In this document: positions 23,952-32,867 of the stretch, piece after piece | Layout: each line of letters begins with the position of its first letter | Position numbering within the stretch: position 1 is the first letter of the stretch | Origin: Alphaproteobacteria bacterium | GTDB taxonomy: Bacteria; Pseudomonadota; Alphaproteobacteria; Rhizobiales; Xanthobacteraceae | DNA: 33,951 nucleotides | Reading direction: 5' to 3' | NCBI GenBank assembly: GCA_005884765.1 | Contig: VAZV01000172.1 | Location: 1 to 33,951, forward strand | Position numbers and translations under genes: made by a program | The notes under the pieces: generated by a model | What the model was told of the DNA's origin: nothing | Databases searched by the model: none | Seen by the model: the letters and a program-made list of their open reading frames with translations, nothing else

Positions 23952-24036
23952 CGTCATTGCGAGGAGCAACGCGACGAGGCAATCCATTCCGCCTATTAAT
24001 GGGTCATGGATTGCTTCGCTTGCGCTCGCAATGACG
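23952..24036. repeat. CGTCATTGCGAG-type palindromic repeat, copy 3
   Basis: Same arms as copies at 20876 and 22585. It starts five bases after the aminotransferase stop. The remaining 24037-24161 before the ABC gene is AT-richer (TGCTTATATTGATCT) and is the likeliest promoter region for the importer operon, but no -35/-10 pair is convincing. Confidence 0.9.
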
Positions 24037-24161
24037 ACAAATTAAGTGCGTCCAAACGCTTCCCGCCAACCCTCACTTCGTGCTTATATTGATCTACCGA
24101 TAAATAACAGGCCGACAACGGCGCTGCTGCGCGGGGAACGCGCGCAAGAAGACAGGGAGTG

Positions 24162-25229
24162 ATGCGATTGGCGTCCGTTGAATTGCGCGGCCTGACCAAG
24201 CGATTTGGACCGCTTAGGGTGGTCGACCAGGTCTCGCTGCGGATCGACCACGGGCAGCTCATCTGCCTCCTGGGCCCTTCCGGCTGCGGCAAAACCACGA
24301 CGCTGCGGCTGATTGCCGGGTTCCTGGAACCGTCGGACGGCGAAATCCATGTCGGCGATCGCGTGGTGTCTTCGAAGGCCAAGACATTGCCGCCCGAGAG
24401 CCGCAAGATGTCGATGATCTTCCAGAGCTATGCCTTGTGGCCGCATATGACGGTCGCGGAAAATATCGTCTACGGCTTGCGCCTGCGCAAAATGGACCGC
24501 GACAGCATCGCGAAAAAACTCGGCGCGATCCTTTCGACCACCAAACTGGAAATCCTCGCCCAGCGCTACCCCGGGGAATTGTCCGGCGGGCAGCAGCAGC
24601 GGGTAGCACTGGCCCGCGCGCTGATCGTCGAGCCGGAAACATTGCTGCTCGACGAGCCGTTGTCCAATCTCGACGCCAATTTGCGCGAGGAGATGCGATT
24701 CGAGATCCGCCGGCTGCATGACGAATATCGCTACACGACGGTTTACGTCACCCACGACCAGTCCGAGGCGATGACGACAGCCGATCTGATCGCGGTGATG
24801 AATGCGGGAAAGATCGACCAGCTCGGCACCCCCGAACAAATCTACGCCCGCCCGGAATCAGAGTTCGTGGCGCGCTTCATCGGCGCCAGCAACGTGATCA
24901 AAGGCGTCGCGCGCGACGACAATCACATCGCATTCGCAGGCGCCACCTTGCAGGTGGTCGGCGCGAAACTTAAAGCCGGCCAGGATGCTGCCGTCGCGAT
25001 CCGCCAGCACGACATCCAGCTTTCCACGCAAATACCGCAAGGTCAGACCAACGCGGTCAAGGCCACCGTGACGCGCCAGGTGTTTCTCGGCGCCAGCCGC
25101 GACTACATGGTCGAGACCTCCGACGGTAGCTCCTTGCGCGTCGTCACCTCGACGGAAAACGCCGTTGCCAAAGGCATCGAGGTCTGGCTCACGCTGCCAC
25201 CTGAGCGCTGCCGCGCGCTCACCCGATGA
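24162..25229 (+). CDS. ABC importer ATPase, Fe3+/polyamine (PotA-like) family
   Basis: A 355-aa ATPase. Three starts are possible behind the GGGAG at 24155-24159: GTG 24159, ATG 24162 and TTG 24168. The first two are close to the ribosome-binding site and the TTG has better spacing; I keep the ATG. Walker A is GPSGCGKTT (38-46), the Q-loop lies in IFQSYALWPHMTVAENI, the signature is LSGGQQQRVALARAL (140-154), Walker B LLLDEP (161-166), the D-loop LSNLD, and the H-loop YVTHDQ (His198). The C-terminal 100 residues form a TOBE-type regulatory domain. This is the family that powers iron, polyamine, thiamine and phosphonate uptake. Its stop overlaps the binding-protein start (ATGA), indicating coupled translation. 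Confidence 0.9.
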   Translation: MRLASVELRGLTKRFGPLRVVDQVSLRIDHGQLICLLGPSGCGKTTTLRLIAGFLEPSDGEIHVGDRVVSSKAKTLPPESRKMSMIFQSYALWPHMTVAENIVYGLRLRKMDRDSIAKKLGAILSTTKLEILAQRYPGELSGGQQQRVALARALIVEPETLLLDEPLSNLDANLREEMRFEIRRLHDEYRYTTVYVTHDQSEAMTTADLIAVMNAGKIDQLGTPEQIYARPESEFVARFIGASNVIKGVARDDNHIAFAGATLQVVGAKLKAGQDAAVAIRQHDIQLSTQIPQGQTNAVKATVTRQVFLGASRDYMVETSDGSSLRVVTSTENAVAKGIEVWLTLPPERCRALTR

Positions 25230-26314
25230 CTTTGGCAGAGCACGCGATGAAGAAAGTAAAAGTTTCGCGACGCGACATTCTCAAAGGCTCGAGCGCGCTT
25301 GCGCTCTCGTCGGTATTTGCAAGTCCTGCCCGCGCCGCGGCGCCGCCGGCGATAGCGATCACGCCGCAACTGATCGAGGCCGCCAAGCAAGAAGGCAAGG
25401 TGGTGCTGTATTCCTCGATGGACTTGCCGGTCGGGGAAAAGCTCGGCAAGGCTTTCGAGGCGGCCTATCCCGGCATGGCCGTGCAGATCGAGCGCTCCGG
25501 CTCCGAGCGGCTGTTTCAGCGGATCGACCAGGAATTTGCATCCGGCATCCACGCCGCCGACGTGATCAACTCTTCAGACGCCTCGCACTTCATCCCCTGG
25601 AAAAAGAACGGCTGGCTCGAGCCGTTCGTGTCGGAGGACGTCGCGAAATATTTCCCGCCAGAATATCGCGACCCCGACGGTCTTTTCGTGACGACGCGGC
25701 TATACCTGTCGTCGATCGCCTACAATACGAACCTGGTGAAGGCCGACGACGCGCCGAACAGCTTTGCCGACCTGCTCGATCCGAAATGGGCCGGCAAGAT
25801 GGTCAAGGGCCACCCGGCCTATAGCGGCACGATCATGACCGCGACCTTCCAGATGGTGCGCGAGCTCGGCTGGGATTATTTCGAAAAGCTGTCGAAGCAG
25901 CGCGTGATGCAGGTGCAGTCGTCGACGGATCCGCCGAAGAAGCTGTCGCTCGGCGAACGCGCCGTGATGGCCGACGGCAACGAATACGGCATCGTGCTGC
26001 TCAAGGAAGCGGGCCAGCCGGTCGAGCCGGTGTATCCGACCGAGGGCGCGCCGACGATCTCGGGACCGACCGGGATTTTTGCCGGCGCGCCGCATCCCAA
26101 TGCCGCAAAACTGTTCCAGGCCTGGCTGCACACAAGACAGACCCAGCAATTCTTCAGCGATTTCACCGCGCAATATTCGGCTCATGCGCAGGTGCAATCC
26201 AAGCCCGGACGCCGCAGGCTTTCCGACATCAAGCTGATGAAGGAAGATCCCGCCGGCGTCGAGGCGATGGCCGAAGAGATCAAGACGCGCTATGCGAAAC
26301 TGTTTCGGGTGTGA
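25226..26314 (+). CDS. ABC importer periplasmic binding protein, Tat-exported
   Basis: The 362-aa product begins four bases inside the ATPase gene; an internal ATG at 25247 is an alternative. A twin-arginine signal is clear: VSRRDILKGSSALALSSVFA followed by a cleavable ASPARA region, so it is exported folded, perhaps with a bound cofactor or metal. The mature part matches family 1 extracellular binding proteins of the iron (AfuA/FbpA-like) type: GKVVLYSSMDLPVGEKLGKA, VQIERSGSERLFQRIDQE, HAADVINSSDASHF, DDAPNSFADLLDPKWAGKM and the late GAPHPNAAKLFQAWL. No run of Tyr ligands diagnostic for ferric iron stands out, so the substrate is open (iron chelate, organic acid or phosphonate). A 249-base gap filled by a repeat separates it from the permease gene. 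Confidence 0.85.
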   Translation: MTLAEHAMKKVKVSRRDILKGSSALALSSVFASPARAAAPPAIAITPQLIEAAKQEGKVVLYSSMDLPVGEKLGKAFEAAYPGMAVQIERSGSERLFQRIDQEFASGIHAADVINSSDASHFIPWKKNGWLEPFVSEDVAKYFPPEYRDPDGLFVTTRLYLSSIAYNTNLVKADDAPNSFADLLDPKWAGKMVKGHPAYSGTIMTATFQMVRELGWDYFEKLSKQRVMQVQSSTDPPKKLSLGERAVMADGNEYGIVLLKEAGQPVEPVYPTEGAPTISGPTGIFAGAPHPNAAKLFQAWLHTRQTQQFFSDFTAQYSAHAQVQSKPGRRRLSDIKLMKEDPAGVEAMAEEIKTRYAKLFRV

Positions 26315-26336
26315 GATGATGCGTCCTCTCCACGTT

Positions 26337-26547
26337 CGTCATTCCGGGGCGCGCGCGAGCGCGAGCCCGGAATCCATAACCACAGCGCGCTTGGCCCTTG
26401 GGTCATTCGCGCGATACACAATGAGACAAGCGCGCCTCTTTTGTGTTTCGCGAATGCAGCAGGCCGCACGCGCGGTCGTGAGTATGGATTCCGGGCCGGC
26501 GCCAAGAGGCGCATCCACGATGTGCAATTGCACATCGGGGAATGACG
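26337..26547. repeat. Long CGTCATTCCGG-type inverted repeat inside the ABC operon
   Basis: The left end CGTCATTCCGGGGCGC ... CCCGGAATCCAT is mirrored by ATGGATTCCGGG ... CGGGGAATGACG at the right. Between them is a central region with GCGCG-rich hairpins and GATGTGCAATTGCACATC, an exact 18-bp palindrome just inside the right end. A shorter element with the same arms lies at 32760-32861. It occupies nearly all of the gap between binding-protein and permease genes. Confidence 0.88.
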
Positions 26548-26563
26548 GGGAGAGAGTCTTCGT

Positions 26564-28285
26564 ATGAACCTCACCTCGACCGTCGAGATTGCGAAACCCC
26601 GCATCGACTGGACCAAGCCGGTGCTGTGGCTGTTTGCGGCGTGCCTGGTTGTGCTGATCGTGCTGCCGATGTCGTGGCTCGCGGTGTTCAGCTTCACCGA
26701 CAAGGCCAGACATCCGACGCTGCAAAATTTCGTCACGCTGTTCACCGACCCCGACTTCCTCGATCCGCTTTTGACCACCGCCATCATCGCGATCACGTCC
26801 GCCACCATCTGCTGCGTGGTCGCCGCGCCGATCAGCTGGCTGGTGTCGCGCACCGACATGCCGGGACGGCAGACCATCCGTGCGCTGGTGACGGCATCGT
26901 TCGTCACGCCGCCGTTCCTCGGCGCGGTGGCCTGGGAACTGCTGGCCGCGCCCAACAGCGGACTGCTCAACCAGCTCTATCGCGCGGTGACCGGCGCAGA
27001 GTCCGGCGAGTATCTGTTCAACATCTATTCGATGGCCGGAATCATCTTCGTGATTTCCTGCTACACGTTTCCGTTCGTATTCGTGCTGGTGGCAAACGCG
27101 CTCGATACCATGCCGGGCGAACTGGAAGATGCTTCCGCGATCCTCGGCGGCAGGGCCTGGACCACGGCGCGGCGGGTGACGATTCCGTTGGCGCTGCCGG
27201 CGCTGGTGGCAGGCGCGCTGATTGCGTTTCTGCAGGCGATGACGCTGTTCGGCTCGCCCGCGATTTTGGCGCTGCCGGCCGGATTTCACACCATGACCAC
27301 GAAAATATGGAGCCTGTTCCAGTATCCGCCAAAACTCGAACTCGCCGCCGCCGCCGCGGTGCCGCTGTTGCTGCTAACGATCCTCTTGTTGCAGGCGCAA
27401 AAATTCATCCTGGGGCGCCGCGGCTACTCGGTAGTCGGCGGCAAATACGGCAGCCCCCGTCGCGTTGAGATGAAGGGGTGGCGCTGGGCGGCGCTGGCCT
27501 TCTGCCTGGTGATGCTGCTCAACCCGGTTTTCCTGCCGTATCTGGCGCTGCTCAACGCGGCGTTCTCGCCGAACGCGACGACATTGGTGACGCCCGCGAC
27601 CTTCACGCTGCACAACATCGTGTTCGTTTTCACCGAACTATCGTCGACACAGTTGGCGCTGAAGAACACCGTGATCCTGGGGACCGCGACTGCGACCATC
27701 GGAACGATGCTGGCACTGGTGATCGCCTATGTCACGACGCGCCGGATCATCGCGGGCTCGCGCGTGCTCGGCTTTCTCGCCACCGCTCCCGTTGCGGTGC
27801 CCGGCATCGTGCTCGGGGTCGGCTTGTTCCTGAGCTACACGCGGCCGCCGTTTGTCCTGTACGGGACGCTGTGGATCCTCCTGCTCGCGTTTCTCACCAT
27901 CAATCTGCCGTCGGCGTATCAGCAATTGCAGGCGGCGTTCGCCACCATCCATCCCGAGCTCGAGGACGCGAGCCGCATCCTCGGCGCGAGCCGGCTGCGA
28001 TCGCTGCTGCAGATCACCGCGCCGTTGCTGCGCACGGGCGTGATCGCGACCTGGTGCTTCATCTTTATCGGCGTGATGCGCGAATTGTCGGCGGCGATCG
28101 TTTTGTTCACGTCGCAAACAAAAGTGATCTCGGTCTTGATCTACGACCTCAATGAAAGCGGCGATCTCGCCGCGATCGCGGTGTTGGGGATTGCGATGCT
28201 GGTGATCACCTTCGCGGTGGTCCTCGCCGTCAACCGAATTCCGATGTTCGGCGCCAACGCCGGCACTCGCTTGAGAAACAGCTAG
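26564..28285 (+). CDS. ABC importer permease, fused double-permease (FbpB-like)
   Basis: The 573-aa protein has about 12 membrane segments and two permease halves, each with an EAA-type loop that docks the ATPase: ELEDASAILGGRAWTTARRV (about 186-205) and ELEDASRILGASRLRSLLQI (about 465-484). One chain thus replaces the two permeases of a typical importer, as in ferric-iron FbpB and thiamine ThiP systems. ATG 26564 follows GGGGAGAGAG, a good ribosome-binding site. This helps explain how it can be translated despite the repeat between it and the binding-protein gene. Together with the ATPase and the Tat-exported binding protein it makes a complete importer. Confidence 0.88.
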   Translation: MNLTSTVEIAKPRIDWTKPVLWLFAACLVVLIVLPMSWLAVFSFTDKARHPTLQNFVTLFTDPDFLDPLLTTAIIAITSATICCVVAAPISWLVSRTDMPGRQTIRALVTASFVTPPFLGAVAWELLAAPNSGLLNQLYRAVTGAESGEYLFNIYSMAGIIFVISCYTFPFVFVLVANALDTMPGELEDASAILGGRAWTTARRVTIPLALPALVAGALIAFLQAMTLFGSPAILALPAGFHTMTTKIWSLFQYPPKLELAAAAAVPLLLLTILLLQAQKFILGRRGYSVVGGKYGSPRRVEMKGWRWAALAFCLVMLLNPVFLPYLALLNAAFSPNATTLVTPATFTLHNIVFVFTELSSTQLALKNTVILGTATATIGTMLALVIAYVTTRRIIAGSRVLGFLATAPVAVPGIVLGVGLFLSYTRPPFVLYGTLWILLLAFLTINLPSAYQQLQAAFATIHPELEDASRILGASRLRSLLQITAPLLRTGVIATWCFIFIGVMRELSAAIVLFTSQTKVISVLIYDLNESGDLAAIAVLGIAMLVITFAVVLAVNRIPMFGANAGTRLRNS

Positions 28286-28358
28286 CCGCGTTATGGCAAT
28301 CGGCCGGGCACATCCCATATATCGGGCGCCGATATTGGCCCGACCGCACGAGGATTGA

Positions 28359-30470
28359 GTGACAAAAGTCCTGGAAAAAGCAACCTTGGCACCGGTCGCC
28401 CCGCGCCGGCCTCATTCCTTCACAAAACACGGCATCACGGTTGTCGACGACTACGCTTGGCTCAAGGACGCCGATTGGCAGGAAGTGCTGCACGATCCCT
28501 CCGCGCTGAACACGGACATCCGCAATTATCTCGAAGCGGAAAACAACTACACCGAGAGCCTGCTCGGCCATACCGCGCACCTGCAGAAGAAGCTGGTTGC
28601 TGAAATGCGCGGGCGGATCAAGGAAGACGATTCCAGCGTGCCGTCGCCGGACGGTCCCTTCGCCTATTTCCGCAAATTCCGCGAGGGCGGCCAGCATGAA
28701 ATGTTCGGGCGCATGCCACGCGATGGGGGCGAGACCACCATCGTGCTCGACGGCGATGCGCTTGCCGAATCCCACGAATATTTCAAGTTCGGCGGCGCGC
28801 GGCATTCGCCCGACCACAGGTTGGAAGCCTGGAGCGCCGACACCAAGGGCTCGGAATACTTTTCAATTCGCGTGCGCGACTGGACGAGCTTGGCCGACCG
28901 CGACGACCTCGTCGAAGAGACCGACGGCGGCGTGGTGTGGAGCGCGGACTGCAACGGCTTCTTTTACGTCAAGCTCGACGACAACCATCGCCCGAGGCAG
29001 GTCTGGCGTCATCGCCTGGGGACATCGCAGGCGGACGACATTCTGATTTACCAGGAACAGGACCCCGGCTGGTTCATCCATCTGCATGAGTCGACCTCCG
29101 GGCGCTTCTGCGTGATCGCCGGCGGCGACCATGAGACCTCCGAGCAGCGCTTGATCGATCTCGCAAAACCCGATGCGCCGCCGCGGCTGATCGCGCCGCG
29201 CGAGAGCAGTGTGCAATATTCGATCGCCGACCGCGGCGACGAATTGTTTATCCTCACCAATGCGGACAACGCGATCGACTTCAAGATCGTCACCGCGCCG
29301 CTGGCTTCGCCCGATCGCGCCAACTGGCGCGACCTGATCGGCCATCGGGAAGGCGTCTATATCCTCGACCACGATCTCTATTCCGGCCATCTGGTGCGGC
29401 TGGAGCGCGCCAATGCGCTGCCCGCGATCGTCATTCGCGACCTGAAGAACGGCGAAGAGCACGCCATCGCCTTCGATGAGGCCGCCTATTCGCTCGACAC
29501 CATGGGTTCTTACGAATTCGACACCACGAATTTGCGGATCTCCTATTCATCGATGACGACGCCCTCGGAAGTCTATGACTACGACATGGCAAGCCGCGCA
29601 CGAACTTTGCGCAAGCGGCAGGAAATTCCATCCGGCCACAATCCCGCCGATTACGTCACCACCCGCATCATGGCGACCTCGCATGACGGCGCGCAGGTGC
29701 CGGTGTCGCTGTTGCACCGGCGCGATTTTGTCCGCGACGCAAGCGCGCCGCTGCTGCTCTACGGTTACGGCTCCTATGGCATGGCGATGCCGGCATCGTT
29801 TTCGGCGAACCGGTTGTCGCTGGTCGACCGCGGCTTCGTCTATGCCATCGCGCATATCCGAGGCGGCACGGACAAAGGCTGGGGCTGGTATCTCGACGGC
29901 AAGCGCGAGAAGAAGACAAACAGCTTTGACGATTTCGCGGCTTGCGCGCGCGAGCTGTGTGATGCGAAGTACACCAGCCCAAGGCGCATCGTCGCCCATG
30001 GCGGCAGCGCCGGCGGCATGCTGATGGGCGCCGTCGCCAACCGGACCAGGGAATTGTTTGCCGGCATCGTCGCCGAAGTGCCGTTCGTCGACGTGCTCAA
30101 CACCATGCTCGACGACAGCTTGCCGCTGACGCCGCCGGAATGGCCGGAATGGGGCAATCCGATCGAAAGCGAACAGGATTTCCGCACCATCCTGTCCTAT
30201 TCGCCTTACGACAATGTCGCGGCTAAGGAATATCCGGCGGTTCTCGCGATGGCCGGCCTGACCGATCCGCGCGTCACCTATTGGGAGCCGGCAAAATGGA
30301 TCGCGCGATTGCGCGCGACCATGACCGGGGGCGGCCCCGTTCTGTTACGCACCAACATGGGCGCCGGCCATGGCGGCGCGTCGGGCCGCTTCCACCGCCT
30401 CGACGAGGTCGCGATCGCCTATGCGTTCGCGTTATGGGCGGTGGGATTGGCGGAGCGCGGTGAGGTGTGA
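28359..30470 (+). CDS. ptrB: Prolyl-oligopeptidase family serine peptidase, oligopeptidase B-like
   Basis: The 703-aa protein begins at GTG 28359 with GAGGA four bases upstream. Residues 1-75 and about 430-703 form the alpha/beta-hydrolase catalytic domain; the middle is a seven-bladed propeller that screens substrates by size. The triad is visible: Ser550 in GGSAGGML, Asp636 in GLTDPRV and His671 in GAGHGGASGR. The start PHSFTKHGITVVDDYAWLKD, the RGGTDKGWGWYLDGKREKKT segment and EVPFVDVLNTMLD match oligopeptidase B (S9A), which cuts short peptides after Lys or Arg. No signal peptide is seen, so it is cytoplasmic or released by other means. It follows the permease by 73 bases and may be a separate unit. 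Confidence 0.88.
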   Translation: MTKVLEKATLAPVAPRRPHSFTKHGITVVDDYAWLKDADWQEVLHDPSALNTDIRNYLEAENNYTESLLGHTAHLQKKLVAEMRGRIKEDDSSVPSPDGPFAYFRKFREGGQHEMFGRMPRDGGETTIVLDGDALAESHEYFKFGGARHSPDHRLEAWSADTKGSEYFSIRVRDWTSLADRDDLVEETDGGVVWSADCNGFFYVKLDDNHRPRQVWRHRLGTSQADDILIYQEQDPGWFIHLHESTSGRFCVIAGGDHETSEQRLIDLAKPDAPPRLIAPRESSVQYSIADRGDELFILTNADNAIDFKIVTAPLASPDRANWRDLIGHREGVYILDHDLYSGHLVRLERANALPAIVIRDLKNGEEHAIAFDEAAYSLDTMGSYEFDTTNLRISYSSMTTPSEVYDYDMASRARTLRKRQEIPSGHNPADYVTTRIMATSHDGAQVPVSLLHRRDFVRDASAPLLLYGYGSYGMAMPASFSANRLSLVDRGFVYAIAHIRGGTDKGWGWYLDGKREKKTNSFDDFAACARELCDAKYTSPRRIVAHGGSAGGMLMGAVANRTRELFAGIVAEVPFVDVLNTMLDDSLPLTPPEWPEWGNPIESEQDFRTILSYSPYDNVAAKEYPAVLAMAGLTDPRVTYWEPAKWIARLRATMTGGGPVLLRTNMGAGHGGASGRFHRLDEVAIAYAFALWAVGLAERGEV

Positions 30471-30508
30471 ACCAACGTCCCGGACGCGGCGCAGCGTCTC
30501 CTGAATCC

Positions 30509-31951
30509 TCATGGCATCGTATATGCAGTCTTGACGGCCGTATAGAACTCCGCGGCGTATTTTCCCTGTTCGCGCGGTCCGAAGCTCGAACCCTTTCGGC
30601 CACCGAACGGCACGTGATAGTCGACCCCGGCGATCGGCAAATTGACCATCACCATGCCGGCTTCCGCGTTGCGCTTGAAGTCGCTGGCATATTTCAGGCT
30701 GGTAGTGCAGATGCCCGCGGACAGGCCGAACTCGGTATCGTTCGCGGTGGCCAAGCCTTCCGCGTAATCGTTGACGCGAATTACGGCTGCGACCGGTCCA
30801 AAGATTTCCTCGCGTGCGATCCGCATTGTGTTGGTCACGTCGGTGAATAGCGCCGGCTGCAAATAGAAGCCGGGCGCATCGCGCTTAAGGCGCTCGCCGC
30901 CAAAGCTGAGCTTTGCTCCCTCTTCCTTGCCGATCGTGAGATATTTCAGATCCTGATCGAGCTGGCTTTGATCGACCACCGGACCGATGTCGGTGCCGGC
31001 CTTCACGGCGTCGTCGATCTTGAGGCCGCTCAGACGTTCGGTGAGCGCGGCGACGAATCTGTCATGAATGCCCTTGGTGACGATCAGCCGCGAGGCCGCG
31101 GTGCAGCGCTGTCCGGTGGAAAAGAACGCGCTGTTGACGGCGCATTCCACTGCCACCTTCAAGTCGGCATCGTCGAGAATAACAAGCGGATTCTTGCCGC
31201 CCATCTCAAGCTGAAATTTCTTCATCGGCCGCGACGCAACACAGGCCGCCGCGACCTTATGACCTGTTGCGACCGAACCGGTAAAGCTGATCGCAGCGAC
31301 GCCCGGATGCTCCAGCAATGCGGCGCCGACCTCCGAGCCACGGCCGATCACGAGATTGAGCACACCCTTCGGCAGGCCGGCGCGATGCAGGATATCGACC
31401 AGCGCCCAGGTCGAACCGGGCACCAGATCTGCAGGCTTGATCACCACGGTGTTGCCATAGGCCAGCGCCGGCGCAATCTTCCAGGCCGGAATTGCGATCG
31501 GGAAATTCCACGGCGTGATCAGGCCGACGACGCCCAGCGCTTCGCGGGTGATCTCGACGTCGATGCCGGGGCGCACCGAGGCCAGCTTCTCGCCGGCCAT
31601 ACGCAAGCATTCCCCGGCGAAGAACGCAAAGATTTGTCCTGCGCGCGCCGCCTCGCCAATGCCCTCGGGCAGGGTCTTGCCTTCCTCGCGCGACAGCAAC
31701 CGACCGAGTTCATCCTTACGCGCCAGGATTTCGTCCGAGGCCTTCTTCAATATGTCGTAACGGAACTGCGGCGTCGAGCGCGACCATGCCGGGAATGCCG
31801 CTTTGGCGGCAGCGACCGCGGCATCGGCCTGGGCGCGGGTGCCGCGCACGGCTTCGCCGATAACATCATTGGTATCCGACGGATTGACGTTCGGCGAGCG
31901 CGCGCCATCGGAAATCCATTCTCCGTCGATCAGATTATTAAACATCAGCAT
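30509..31951 (-). CDS. NAD(P)-dependent aldehyde dehydrogenase, alpha-ketoglutarate-semialdehyde type
   Basis: The 480-aa product is a full-length aldehyde dehydrogenase. It shows Asn149 ([11 protein letters not shown]), Lys172 (VIKPADLVP), SFTGSVATG for the cofactor phosphates, Glu249 (QLEMGGKNP), and the nucleophile Cys283 ([13 protein letters not shown]). The C-terminus includes [16 protein letters not shown]. Its closest look is to 2,5-dioxovalerate (alpha-ketoglutarate semialdehyde) dehydrogenases, whose gene often sits with an IlvD/Edd sugar-acid dehydratase, as here. It would then feed pentonate- or hexarate-derived carbon into the TCA cycle as 2-oxoglutarate. Betaine or succinate semialdehyde activity cannot be excluded. 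It lies 67 bases downstream of the RraA-like gene on the same strand, and converges with the peptidase gene. Confidence 0.85.
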   Translation of the reverse strand: MLMFNNLIDGEWISDGARSPNVNPSDTNDVIGEAVRGTRAQADAAVAAAKAAFPAWSRSTPQFRYDILKKASDEILARKDELGRLLSREEGKTLPEGIGEAARAGQIFAFFAGECLRMAGEKLASVRPGIDVEITREALGVVGLITPWNFPIAIPAWKIAPALAYGNTVVIKPADLVPGSTWALVDILHRAGLPKGVLNLVIGRGSEVGAALLEHPGVAAISFTGSVATGHKVAAACVASRPMKKFQLEMGGKNPLVILDDADLKVAVECAVNSAFFSTGQRCTAASRLIVTKGIHDRFVAALTERLSGLKIDDAVKAGTDIGPVVDQSQLDQDLKYLTIGKEEGAKLSFGGERLKRDAPGFYLQPALFTDVTNTMRIAREEIFGPVAAVIRVNDYAEGLATANDTEFGLSAGICTTSLKYASDFKRNAEAGMVMVNLPIAGVDYHVPFGGRKGSSFGPREQGKYAAEFYTAVKTAYTMP

Positions 31952-32018
31952 GGCGTGGTCTCCCTGTTGCTCTATTGTGTTGTCGCACCGATTGATCTGC
32001 TTAGGACTGGAGCGTCAA

Positions 32019-32738
32019 TTACCGCCCCATCTTCTGCCGCCACACGGCGAAATCCTTTAGCGTTTGCTCGTCGGTCGCCGGGTAGAGGCCGAAGATGCCA
32101 CGGCCCTTGCGCACCTCCTCCGTGACGAAATCCTCAAACGCCGTCATCTCGAACGTCTCGTCCGCGATCTCGTCTGCCAGATGCGCCGGGATCACGATGA
32201 CTCCGTCGGCATCGCCCAAAATAACATCGCCGGGAAATACCGGCGCGTCCCCGCAGCCGATCGGCCCATTGATCTCGATCGCCTGATGCAGCGTCAGATT
32301 GGTCGGCGCGCTCGGCCGATGATGATAGACCGGAAAGCCGAGTTTGGCGATTTCGGCCGAGTCGCGAAAGCCGCCGTCGGTGACGACGCCGGCGACGCCG
32401 CGCTGCATCAGCCGCGTCACCAGGATGGCGCCAGCGGATGCGGCGCGGGCATCTTTACGGCTGTCCATCACCAAGACCGCGCCCACCGGGCAGTCCTCGA
32501 TCGCCTTGCGCTGCGGATGGGAACGGTCGCGAAACACCTCTAGCTTGTTGAGGTCTTCGCGCGCCGGCATGTAGCGCAGCGTAAAGGCCTCGCCCACCAG
32601 GGTCGGCTGGTCGGCGCTCAACGGATGCACATCCTGAATGCACTGGATGCGGAAGCCGCGCTTGTAGAGCGCGGTCGCGACCGTCGCGGTGGAGACGGTC
32701 TTGAGCTTGGCGCGGGTGGCGTCGCTAAGTTTGGTCAT
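32019..32738 (-). CDS. RraA / HMG-aldolase-like protein, probable sugar-acid lyase
   Basis: I chose ATG 32738 (239 aa; GAGAG upstream). A longer start at 32765 would lie inside the palindromic repeat. The fold is that of the RraA-like superfamily: STATVATALYKRG (16-28), GEAFTLRY (49-56), PVGAVLVMD, AILVTRLMQRGVAGVVTDGGFRDSAEI (104-130) and DADGVIVIP. Arg125 and Asp126 in the FRD motif correspond to the substrate- and magnesium-binding pair of 4-hydroxy-4-methyl-2-oxoglutarate aldolases. RraA from E. coli inhibits RNase E, but most relatives in metabolic clusters act as aldolases or decarboxylases on oxo acids. Sitting between a dehydratase and an aldehyde dehydrogenase, it is a candidate for the 2-keto-3-deoxy acid step. 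It should not be read as an RNase regulator on name alone. Confidence 0.75.
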   Translation of the reverse strand: MTKLSDATRAKLKTVSTATVATALYKRGFRIQCIQDVHPLSADQPTLVGEAFTLRYMPAREDLNKLEVFRDRSHPQRKAIEDCPVGAVLVMDSRKDARAASAGAILVTRLMQRGVAGVVTDGGFRDSAEIAKLGFPVYHHRPSAPTNLTLHQAIEINGPIGCGDAPVFPGDVILGDADGVIVIPAHLADEIADETFEMTAFEDFVTEEVRKGRGIFGLYPATDEQTLKDFAVWRQKMGR

Positions 32739-32759
32739 GATGTGCACTCTCGCTATCTT

Positions 32760-32861
32760 CGTCATTCCGGAATGCGCCGGAACGGCGCAGGCCCGGAATC
32801 CATAATCCGGGCTGGTGGTTATGGATTCCGGGCTCGCCGCTACGCGGCGCCCCGGAATGAC
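32760..32861. repeat. CGTCATTCCGG-type inverted repeat, short copy
   Basis: CGTCATTCCGGAATGCGCCGG at the left, CCCCGGAATGAC at the right, and GGCCCGGAATCCATAATCC / GTTATGGATTCCGGGC in the middle. Same family as 26337-26547. It lies between the dehydratase and RraA-like genes in what is otherwise a minus-strand operon. Confidence 0.88.
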
Positions 32862-32867
32862 AGCGGG

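Noticed and set aside
25226..28285. Assigning the ABC importer specifically to 2-aminoethylphosphonate because a class V aminotransferase lies upstream
   Set aside because: The aminotransferase looks more like the serine-glyoxylate type and a repeat separates the genes; there are no other phosphonate genes in view.
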